52,176 nucleotides of DNA from Nemertoderma westbladi. Lineage: Eukaryota; Xenacoelomorpha; Nemertodermatida; Nemertodermatidae. How positions within the stretch are numbered: position 1 is the first letter of the stretch; the number at the start of each line of letters is the position of its first letter. Shown here piece after piece: positions 44,184-52,176 of this stretch. Under the pieces are notes generated by a model, which was given only the letters and a program-made list of their open reading frames with translations, did not search any database and was not told where the DNA came from. Both the position numbers and the translations under genes were made by a program. The stretch spans positions 1 through 52,176 of the forward strand of contig JAUCBJ010007730.1 in assembly GCA_032718475.1 (NCBI GenBank). Reading direction: 5' to 3'.

Positions 44184-46826
44184 TACACCATGTCCTTGAA
44201 AATAGTGCCGTTATTGAGGTACGTGCCCATGCCCACCCCCAAAAATCAATTTATCAAAAATTTGAATCAGAGATAGTTTCATCTCCCTCCTCCTTGCTGG
44301 ATGATTCAGAATTTTCATTGTTGCTTTTATTCTTTAGCTACAAGCGTTTGAAAAAGGTGTCTCTGTCTCCATCGGTATTGCGCCAGTTACTACGCAGTTA
44401 TTCTTCAACCTTATAGCGATTTGTCGATATTGAAGAAAAGCTGGGCCATGCCATGCAGGGATTCTAAATATGTACCACAATCAAGGCGTACTATATACAA
44501 GGCCATTTGATATTTTGATATGGGGAGAGTTCTATAAATTTTCATTTGCTGCAATTTGGTCAATGGATGTAATTGAAGCCTCCTTGTTAAGTAAGATACA
44601 AAATTTTATGGTAGCTAGTGTTTTAGGTAGGTTTAGCTAGTAATTTCAAATCTGGTTCCGACATCCTACTTCCTTCTATAAATATTTTGTAGTAGGTAGT
44701 TCTTGTTAATATTTGTATAGAAAATGTTCCAGAACATGTTAGCTATTAATTTAAAAAAAAAAATTATGTCTAGAACAAATATTTTTTGTTCAAGAACATT
44801 TTTTAGAAAAAAATCTGGATTATATATATTTCGGTCACCAGATCGGTCACCAACAAACGCTAATGCTATATTTAAGCATTTTGACAATTCAGAAATTTTA
44901 CAAGGTATCATTCCGCTCCTCGATTACAACCATCTATTAAAGAATACCAGGAATAATTGGTTCAAACTAGGCATCTTTGTTTTACCACAGTTCAGTTGGC
45001 AGTTTAAGAATGATGCGATTGAACTTTCACCAGGTAGTGAAGCAAAGGTTAGTGATGTGGCCGAAGTTTATTGTTTGGACACTTCTCATAATACTACCGC
45101 TCATTTACGACGAGCACCCAAGCTAACATTCTCGACATTACATGTCCAGAAGAAAAAACAAAACACTCAGCTTATGTTAAATCTTTACAGCGATTGTACA
45201 GAGAGTGCTCTGAGATATTATATTGACAGAAACAGTCCGACAGCAAATTTTGTGCGATTGATGAGGTTATTTTGGGCATTTATGAACACCAAAACTAGGA
45301 ATCCGAAGACATCCACTATGTATACTGAGACACACCACAAAGACCAGATTGAGAGACGAAGTTTCTTGAAATACTTTGGCGATTGGGTGGAGGCATGGCG
45401 AGATTCGGGAAAGCCAGGTCTATCACCTCAAACGTTTAACGCCCTCCTATTGACTGTGCGCAATACAGAGAAAGTGTTTAAACTCGTGTTTGAGGAACTG
45501 GGATACAGTTTGTTTAACACTCATGTCCTTGGAGACGATGCATTGGAGTTACATTACTCTAAATATAGACAAATGTCTGATGGCCGGTTTCTAATTGCTC
45601 TTCGTGACGCACTAAACTCTAATAAAATTTTATCAATACGACTAATCATAGATGAAGACCTCGAAGTATCCGACTTTCTGTTGAAGAAAGATTACCACAA
45701 TGAAGCCGCGTTGTTATTCGATGAAGTGTCTGAAATTGTGGATGAAGATGAGTTTCGTTGTCTAACTGTCAATGAAGAATCTCTAGATATTGTTGAATAC
45801 ATCTCAGGATGGATTGTGAAAACTGTAGGGGTCAACTGCCTACACTGTAATTTAAACGGTACAAATGACATCATTAGCGATTCTAAAAGAAGTGGGTCTA
45901 CATCTAATGAGTCATCTCGCCACTTTCTACATGATATAAATCGCGGTGGTTTAACCATTCCACATCAAAATCCTGTCAACTTCGTTTGTAATTGCCTCGG
46001 TAACCTAGAACTAGCATATAAATTCCTGCAAAAAAATATTAAAGATGACAAATTCATATCAGCCGAAGTTCTCTTTCAGTACCTACAAATGCTTCCAGTA
46101 GATTCTTTGCATACAAGATCAATAATTTGCGATATTCACTCCAGTTATTCCTCGAAATTTTTACGCAAAATTATCAACGTGTTTCTGAAGGCACAGAGAA
46201 ATCACTTGGCTGAGCTAATAGCTGAGAAAGATAGCTACAAGACTGGGTTGGACGGTTTTAAGGCGCCTCAGCGAAACAAGTGAAGGAAATTGATCTGAAG
46301 CGCCGGTTTGAGGAATAAGAAAAATAATGCTGGGTTACAGAGCAGATCAGGCAACTTATTGATGAAACGGAAGCTATAGTGTATGTATATCGCTTTAACC
46401 TTTGAACACATTTGGAAGCAATATTTACTGTATTTTCACTCATCGTTGTTGAAATAAAGGCAAAAAATGAAAAATGTATGTTGCCATGGCAACGAGATCG
46501 ATTAAAGCAATAAAAAGAATGACTCGTGAAATCGGACATCTATCTGGTTCCGTGTATATTTAGTATTCCATGACTCTCCCCATATCAAAATATCAAATTG
46601 TTGTAAAAAAATCTTGCCCCCAGTCACCGCCCCCAGTTAACTCCATGGCATGGACTTGTATATAGTACGCCTTGATCACAATCTGAATTTCGTCGTAAAA
46701 TAGCTGAGATATGGTCATTCTATAGTTGCATGGTTTTACACCTATGCAATGTAATTTCATAGACCATATTCTCGAACATTTTGCAGGTACCTCAACAACG
46801 AAACTATATTCAAGGGACATGGTGTA
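44184..46826 (+). mobile_element. P-superfamily-like DNA transposon with long inverted repeats
   Basis: The ends are inverted copies in three collinear blocks with diverged or deleted stretches between. The outer block starts tacaccatgtcc (44184 and, reversed, 46826) and continues tagt..cgtt.ttgaggtac. The middle block is an exact 21-bp match (44481-44501 with 46655-46675). The inner block is an exact 25-bp match (44506-44530 with 46573-46597; core tttgatattttgatatgg). The terminal inverted repeats thus span about 350 bp at left and 255 bp at right. Between them lies the C-terminal part of a P/THAP9-type transposase. Inserted in an intron of the GPCR gene, on the opposite strand. Two relatives lie at 36546-36878 and 47190-47851. 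A target duplication was not identified. Confidence 0.75.
44724..46283 (+). pseudogene. P-element-like transposase, C-terminal part
   Basis: A 519-codon frame; recognisable similarity starts around residue 36 (RSPTNANAIFKHFDN). The upstream residues come from AT-rich non-coding DNA, so the ATG at 44724 is probably not the true start. In order: LLDYNHLLKNTRNNWF (cap of the GTPase-insertion/RNase H region), LMRLFWAFMNTKTRN, LSPQTFNALLLTVRNTEK, LGDDALELHYSKYRQMSDGR (the conserved acidic D-LE-hydrophobic-S-RQ block of P/THAP9 transposases), then IVEYISGWIVKT with CLHCNLN, a C-terminal Cys pair. P-element transposase cuts and re-inserts the element and needs an N-terminal THAP zinc finger and the first catalytic Asp; both are missing. 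Similarity continues past the stop in another frame (VKEIDLKRRFEE; VTEQIRQLIDETEAI), so a frameshift truncated the end. Confidence 0.8.
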
Positions 46827-47189
46827 CACAAAAGAAGAGTTGGTGTCCTCAGGAGTTAAAACCCAGCATATACTCCCCGACAGGAGTGGTTGCTTTCCCG
46901 ATGCTCTTAAGGTTTCTATCGTTATTCTATATACACTGATGGGGTAAAATTGGGGAATATTGTCGAATATTCCCCATATATTTTCGAATATGGGTTTTTA
47001 ATGATCTACATAACATCATATCCAAAATGATACTATTCATTCATTCATATAAAATTCAATGAAACAACATTTTCCATAGGTAAGAAAACCGAATTTTTTG
47101 TAGAGGTTCTGTGATCAAACTATTGTTTGTCTCTTCCAAATGCAATGGTGGGGAAATTCCACAATTCGCTTATTTAATGCTACAACAAA
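46827..47189. other. No gene seen; short hairpin
   Basis: AT-rich intronic sequence with a perfect small hairpin ggggaatattgtcgaatattcccc at about 46952-46975. Confidence 0.5.
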
Positions 47190-47851
47190 TACACCATGTC
47201 CCGTAATATAGTGTCATTTTCTGATGACACGGACCCCCCCCCCCCCCCCCCCCCCAACTTTTTCTACAAATCTTTATCATATTGCTTGAAATTTGAAACA
47301 CAACTAGTTCAACTCACCGTGGTTGTTACCATGAAGCCGGAATTTTCGATTTCGCCTTTAAATTTTTTATAAGCTTTTTAAAAAAAGTGTCTTTTACGAA
47401 ATCGCACCCTCCGTATCGTGGCCATTCTTCACATTAGTCGTAAGTTTTTCATATCATTGGAAAGCTTGCGTTGCAAGTATTCCAAATATGTAACAATATC
47501 TGAATTTCGTTGAGAAAAAGCTGAGATATAGGCATTCAAAGATTGCAAGAATTATCGTTCGCTGTAGGCCATTTATTATATCTAATAAATACACAAAATT
47601 CTAGAATGTGTTATTTATTTTATGAGTTGCTTAGCAACAGCGGTATTTCTATCCATTATATCTATTGCGTAGCTATTCATACTTATACAAAATGTTCCAG
47701 AACATCTGTATTTAGTAAATAGAATAAATGGCCTGCAGCGAACGATAATTCTTGCAATCTTTGAACGCCTGTATCTCAGCTGTTTCTCAAAAAAAAATCA
47801 GATATTGTTACATATTTTGAATCATTGCAACGCAAGCTTTCCAATGATATC
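47190..47851. mobile_element. Non-autonomous P-like MITE with long inverted arms
   Basis: Begins acaccatgtcccgtaatatag like the terminus of the P-like transposon, then a C tract (47232-47255) and the tttctacaaatc and tttgaaac blocks seen in the copy at 36546-36878. 47447-47577 and 47712-47851 form inverted arms of about 130 bp (ttggaaagcttgcgttgcaa, ttcaaagattgcaagaatta, tcgttcgctg). The arm sequence atctgaatttcgttgagaaa also resembles 46680-46700 in the right terminal repeat of the P-like element. No coding capacity. The right end reaches to within 40 bp of the TM5 exon of the GPCR. Confidence 0.75.
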
Positions 47852-47886
47852 ACCTTGATTGTAATATAAAATATCATAATACAAAC

Positions 47887-48018
47887 CTTTCTCATATCAG
47901 ACTTTGTTGTGATAGCCTTTTTTCCCAACACTTTGTAAACTGTAGCTAGATTCAGTGGGAGTATAACAACAGATGGAACGATATAACTAAGCACCACCTG
48001 GCCATAAAAGAGGAGTAC
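47887..48018 (-). CDS. Class A GPCR, internal exon (TM5 and start of loop 3)
   Basis: Acceptor cctctttcag at the minus-strand 5' side and donor g/gtttgt at the 3' side. The 132-nt exon is phase 0 at both ends: VLLFYGQVVLSYIVPSVVIL, then PLNLATVYKVLGKK and AITTKSDMRK. Helix 5 with its conserved Pro (YIVPS) and the Tyr of LATVYKVL match class A receptors. Joined to the next exon it reads DMRK-VKERQL, the normal basic junction of intracellular loop 3 and helix 6. The 4.5-kb intron that follows carries the P-like transposon and a relative. Exons for TM1-4 are not found between 48020 and 49700 and probably lie upstream of this window. Confidence 0.85.
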
Positions 48019-48105
48019 CTGAAAGAGGCGAATTATTCAATGCTATGGACAATCACGAATTTAATTAATATTGAATAAAATATATATTTTTAAATTCATT
48101 TTCAC

Positions 48106-48824
48106 TTAAGGGGGGGGGTACACCATTTTCGGACAACTCTTCGATTTATCACTCTCAGCGTTTCAAAATTGCTTGGTTTTGGCTAAAATTTGGCATATAG
48201 GTGCCTAAGATGCTATTCTATATGACAAGTCAGAAAAAAAAAATTTTCCGCTATTTAATATTAGTTAATACTAGTTAACAATAAAAAAAACTTGGTTGCG
48301 CTTGAAACCCTAAGGCTTTTACAGTTTTGATTCTAATCACATGAAAGTTTTTTTATATGATAGATCAAAGATGGGGCAACATAACTATCAGGCGAAATTT
48401 TGTGAAAATAATTCTGCACCGCTAGGTGGCGCTGCAAATTTATGCTAATTTTTAGGTTTTTTATAAATAGTAATAAATTTTATTAACAAAAAATTCCGAA
48501 AAGTTGCCTGATACTTTTATGCAGGGTGGCTATCTAGACACCCACAGGAAGTTTCAGACTAATTACTCAAAAATTGTAGAAGTAGTAGGGTTTTGAAGTT
48601 GACAATTTCATAAAAAAAATATTTGGAGATAATTGACCTTTCATTATACATAGTAATAGTAATTTCAATAGGATTCCCTAAATGGAAATTTACATAACTT
48701 GAAAACTAAAAGAGCTATTAAATAGCGGTTTTCAGATTTGGAAACACCATTCAATGGTGCATTATAATAGACCATAAAAAAAATTTCGACATATTTTGGA
48801 CCAAAATGGTGTACCCCCCCTTAA
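48106..48824. mobile_element. TTAA-flanked MITE with G-run termini
   Basis: TTAA at 48106-48109 and 48821-48824. Inside, the inverted termini are ggggggggtacaccatttt and aaaatggtgtacccccc. The 711-bp interior is AT-rich and non-coding. TTAA duplication suggests piggyBac-type mobilisation, although the termini do not start with the usual CCCT. A related end occurs at 34512. Confidence 0.8.
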
Positions 48825-49819
48825 ATAAGAAGAGTGTTTCAGAAAAAACTTAGAGACCAATTATTGTGGCTCTCCCCAAATGACTAAATCAATAAAAATT
48901 GAAAACGTCTCTGGTAAAGAAAAAACAGTTCGCTTGTGTGTTTATATTAAATAATAAGTAGATTTGGTGCGCGCCATTTAACATTAATGCATTCTATTAA
49001 ACTAGAAGTTATTGCTTAGGATATAGTAACTATATACGTCAATTGTTCATAAAATATCACGAGTGATGTTGTTTCCAAAACGGAAATTACAAAACGAGGG
49101 CTGTAAGAGCTTTTAACTGGTAATTCCGAACAATGGTGATTCTAATTTTATTTATTAGTGGGAACTTATTTGTAGTTGTTACACAACAAATCCCGGAAAA
49201 AATAACACCGAACTAATGTTGGTCTGTAGGGTTGTTATTTTTGTCCGCTATTTTGTTTTGTTATTTTTCCGCAAACCAACTGGTGTTGCTGAGGCCGAAT
49301 CCCGCGGAAAATTAACTGTTTAAAATCCGAGGCCAAAGGCCGAGGATTTTAAATAGTTAATTTTCCAAGGGGTGTAGGCCGAAGTGAATTAATTGATAAC
49401 CTACACTACTGGTTGCAAACTGACTGATTGGAAACTGCAACCTGTAGGCGCTACAACGGTACATTCTGCTTTTTATTTTGGGTGTTTACTTTCTGTTTGA
49501 CGATTTGAGTTTAGAGAACATACTGGCCGTCCGGTACCTACCGGTAGCTTCTGCATTTTGATTTCACTTTCTCTTTGACGATTTTAGTTTGTGCAGCGTA
49601 ACACGGTAGGCATCTTCCCGGTAGCCTACCACGGTACATTTCTGTACTTATTTAGGATTTTACTTTCTGTTTGAGTTTTGACGAGAGCAAAAAATGGTAG
49701 GTTACATTTAAATTAGTAGGTGCGAGTAACGGTACATAGATTTCACATTCTGTTTACCTAAATATTTTAGCTGTGGTCTATTGTATTGCAAACCAGTACT
49801 GCAGTATAACCGATTAGAC
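48825..49819. promoter_or_regulatory. 5' flank of the recombinase gene, with palindrome and about 100-bp repeats
   Basis: Contains a 29-bp-arm palindrome (49306-49366: ggaaaattaactgtttaaaa, ggcc, and the inverse) and, at about 49470-49700, three diverged copies of a block with actttctgtttgacgattt and cggtacatt. A splice acceptor-like aatattttag ends at 49770. No TATA box stands out. The function is unknown, and calling it a promoter is positional only. Confidence 0.35.
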
Positions 49820-51217
49820 ATGGATGACTTAGATTTAGCTGATCTGGTGTGTTTAGAAAATCTCTTCTACGCCAATAATGATCATTTAATTTCTGTGGAT
49901 TCCACATTGGGAAATGATGAACCTATACCACCAGCTAAACGATTCAGGGATGAGTCATCTCTTCGATTATCGCAAAACGACAAAACTGATGACGAGTACA
50001 TATTAACGAACAGAAACGTCCATACCGCTGATTCTACCACTGTTGCTGTCGCAGCATTTCGAAAATATCTCGACATAAACAATGTCAGCGAAACAATCGA
50101 AGAACTGAGCGAGGAATCAAAAAGAGGGGAATTAGCAAAACATTTCAACGGATTTATCCGTAAGTATAAGAAAAAAACGGGAGAAAAAGTTGAAACGACG
50201 ACTTTGCGCAGCTATTTTTATGGAGTCCTTCGCAAATTGAAAGATCTAGGGTTAGGAAATGCGCTAGAACTTCCTGAGTTTCGTCTTAGTAGAGACATCC
50301 TAAAAACTAGATTAGCGGAAACGAAAAGTGCTGGTAAGGGAAATCTTGAAAGAGCCAGTAACCCGATGGAGGAAGGCGATTTCAAGGCTATGAGGGAAAA
50401 GGGGCTTCTTGGTATGGAGAATCCAAAAATGCTACTCGAAACGTTGTATATCGTACTTACAACCCAGTTTGGAGCTCGTCCAGGCGAGGAGATGCGAAAA
50501 ATACTTGTAGGCGATATAACAAAGCACTATAACACTGAAGAAGGTGTATACTACCTAAAACTAAAGGAACGTAGTACAAAGACGCGACACGGCGATTCGG
50601 CTCCCAGGGAATTTTCACCAAGTGTTTATGAGTATAAAGCGGATCGAAGTCTGTGTGCAGTTACACTTCATGATTTCTACATGATGAAACGTTTCCCCGA
50701 TGGAAAGGTAGATGGTATGCAGCCATATTTCATACGCCCAAAGCATAACACAAAGCCAAATGAAAAATGGTTTTGTGATCAACCGGTAGGAAAGCATCAA
50801 TTCGCTAAAATGTTTAGGAATCTAATAACGAAAGCTGGGTTACAAGGAGGAAAGAAGCTTACCCCTATTAGCTGTCGTAAAACGGCAGCCCAAGCATTGG
50901 TTGATGGTGGCCAACCAGTTAACCTAGCACAGAAACAGCTAGGGCACAAAAATCTATCCACAACGACTTCCTATCTTCGACCATCTACTTCAAAGAAATT
51001 TGAAATGAGTCGTCAGTTGAGCCTTTACATGTCGGGATCATCGGCAACTAGTGATGTTACACCATCTACGAGCTTGGGATCGGAATCAGGATCGGTTTCA
51101 TCGACTTTCATCAGCAATAGTGTGGAGAGTGAGACAGATAGCATCCGGGCAGTGTTTAAGGATTCGAAGATATTCGGGAATGTCACTGTATACATGAATA
51201 AAAAAAATGATGATTAA
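49820..51217 (+). CDS. Tyrosine recombinase, Crypton/DUF3504-like
   Basis: An intact 465-codon frame from an ATG in good context (gacATGG). The frame is open upstream to about 49770, where a splice acceptor-like aatattttag lies, so a 5' exon is possible. Residues 80-150 form a helical, core-binding-like domain (AAFRKYLDINNVSETIEEL, GFIRKYKKKTGEKVETTTLR). The C-terminal catalytic domain shows FGARPGEEMRKIL (box I Arg), TPISCRKTAAQALVDGG (box II Arg; the usual HxxR His is Ile here), then LGHKNLSTTTSYL (His and the nucleophilic Tyr). A Ser-rich tail follows. Such enzymes cut and rejoin DNA through a 3'-phosphotyrosine; relatives in animals are Crypton transposons and their domesticated DUF3504 descendants (ZMYM2, KIAA1958, QRICH1). 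No terminal repeats or neighbouring RT are seen, so it could be a single-gene Crypton or a domesticated copy. The intact frame in a graveyard of broken elements argues for recent activity or selection. Confidence 0.8.
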   Translation: MDDLDLADLVCLENLFYANNDHLISVDSTLGNDEPIPPAKRFRDESSLRLSQNDKTDDEYILTNRNVHTADSTTVAVAAFRKYLDINNVSETIEELSEESKRGELAKHFNGFIRKYKKKTGEKVETTTLRSYFYGVLRKLKDLGLGNALELPEFRLSRDILKTRLAETKSAGKGNLERASNPMEEGDFKAMREKGLLGMENPKMLLETLYIVLTTQFGARPGEEMRKILVGDITKHYNTEEGVYYLKLKERSTKTRHGDSAPREFSPSVYEYKADRSLCAVTLHDFYMMKRFPDGKVDGMQPYFIRPKHNTKPNEKWFCDQPVGKHQFAKMFRNLITKAGLQGGKKLTPISCRKTAAQALVDGGQPVNLAQKQLGHKNLSTTTSYLRPSTSKKFEMSRQLSLYMSGSSATSDVTPSTSLGSESGSVSSTFISNSVESETDSIRAVFKDSKIFGNVTVYMNKKNDD

Positions 51218-51518
51218 AAGAGACTAACGTTGCTAAATGGAACTTGAATTGTACAGAAATTGCAAATTGTAAATTTTAATTTTAAATGAAAAAATAAGTT
51301 AATTTTAAAAGGAAATTAATTTCAAAAACTTTTAAAGTAAACCCCGCAAGAAAATATAGTAAAATAAGTAAACTTATTTTAAAGTAAATTTTAAATTAGC
51401 GTGTAAGTTTCGGCGTTATGTTGCCTTTCTTGGTAATTTTTTGCAAATATAAATATCTTATTACCACAATTAAATTTTTATATGTAATCAAGGGTTTAGT
51501 GTCACGGAGTGAAAGAAT
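51218..51518. other. 3' flank of the recombinase gene
   Basis: Strongly AT-rich with ttaaagtaaa/attttaaa words. Several weak poly(A)-signal variants; none decisive. Confidence 0.4.
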
Positions 51519-52160
51519 AAGTTTGGGCATCGGTACACCTTGTGCACACCCCCCACAATTTTTTTAATAGCTATCTTTTAAAACAATATTTTGTTGAATT
51601 ATGCTCTAGAACATAATTGACATACAAAAAGTATATTTGACATTCTGTGGTAGCTAGTACTTTTGGACTAGCTAGTGTTTCAAAAATTTCTTTTTTAATA
51701 TTTCCTAGTCGATGATAGGCCTTATATGCTGCAGAAATTGGCAAAAAAGTAAAATTAAGATCAAAGTAGCTAGTATTCTCGAATACTGTTAATATATTGC
51801 AACAGAGAGGATAATAATAAAATTTATTTTAATCTATTTTTACAAAATAGCTACTATTTAAAAAAATACTAGCTACCATGAAAAAAATAAATTTTTCCAC
51901 AATGTAGATTGCGTTCTGGAACATTATTTCATATAAAAAATCTGAAAGTTTTTACCTATTTTTACAAAAACACTAGCTAGTTAAAAATATACTAGCTATC
52001 ATAATAATTCAATATATTTTCTTTGAAATATATATATTTTCAATATATTTTCTAGAACATTAATAATTTCTAGAACATTAATAAAGGCAAAAACCTGCTT
52101 AAACATAGCTAGTAAAGAAATTGAGGGGGGTGTGCACAAGGTGTACCGATGCCTAAGTTT
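51519..52160. mobile_element. Inverted-repeat MITE
   Basis: Termini are inverted over about 40 bp: gcatcggtacaccttgtgca followed by caccccccac at the left, and its reverse (ggggggtgtgcacaaggtgt accgatgc) at the right. The interior has inverted tagctagt and tctagaacat words and no coding capacity. The right terminus lies 16 bp from the end of the window, so the flanks cannot be compared for a target duplication. Confidence 0.8.
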
Positions 52161-52176
52161 GGTTGGCCAGGGCTAT

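Noticed and set aside
44015-44416. 133-residue ORF before the P-like transposase as its missing N-terminal part
   Set aside because: No THAP zinc-finger pattern; its 3' half is the terminal repeat of the element, which recurs in non-coding relatives.
46593-46829. 78-residue minus-strand ORF
   Set aside because: It lies in the right terminal repeat of the P-like element and only mirrors repeat sequence.

Overview
The window is AT-rich eukaryotic DNA dense in transposable elements. It has intron-split genes, several non-LTR retrotransposons, DNA transposons, foldback elements and minisatellites. An animal source is clear from a class A GPCR gene with canonical introns and from the transposon families present. 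I think a marine invertebrate is likely, perhaps an echinoderm or another invertebrate deuterostome, but that is an impression from the repeat content and not a proof.

Layout. 32-6728: one uninterrupted satellite of about 248 copies of a 27-bp unit. 6917-10363: a very long exon encoding a protein with two PH-like domains. 10500-14740: two non-LTR retrotransposon remnants in opposite orientation. 15410-17040: a 25-bp minisatellite, a foldback element whose arms are built from a short repeat, and a retroelement scrap. 18441-26097: a head-to-tail duplication of a roughly 6-kb unit. The left copy has shrunk to 1.65 kb by two internal deletions. The unit carries a decayed non-LTR element, a 68-bp minisatellite and, inside that, a 1.5-kb piggyBac-like element flanked by TTAA. 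26928-31850: two further non-LTR elements (minus strand) and a PIF/Harbinger transposase scrap. 33009-37524: three large inverted-repeat elements and a short hairpin. 39593-48018 (minus strand): three short exons of a class A GPCR covering TM5, TM6 and TM7, which no long ORF reveals. Its introns hold an LTR-like promoter block, another foldback element and a P-superfamily-like transposon with long inverted repeats. 48106-48824: a TTAA-flanked MITE. 49820-51217 (plus strand): an intact tyrosine-recombinase gene of Crypton/DUF3504 type. 51519-52160: a further inverted-repeat MITE.

How it fits together. Only three units look like intact or host-type coding sequence: the PH-domain exon, the GPCR (3' part only) and the tyrosine recombinase. 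Nearly everything else is mobile-element sequence. The most interesting structural signals are as follows. Four unrelated foldback elements share one architecture, with inverted arms made of short tandem repeats around a unique spacer. The P-like transposon has long, internally divergent terminal inverted repeats and two non-autonomous relatives nearby, which recalls Galileo/foldback biology. The tandem duplication lets a deletion history be read base by base.
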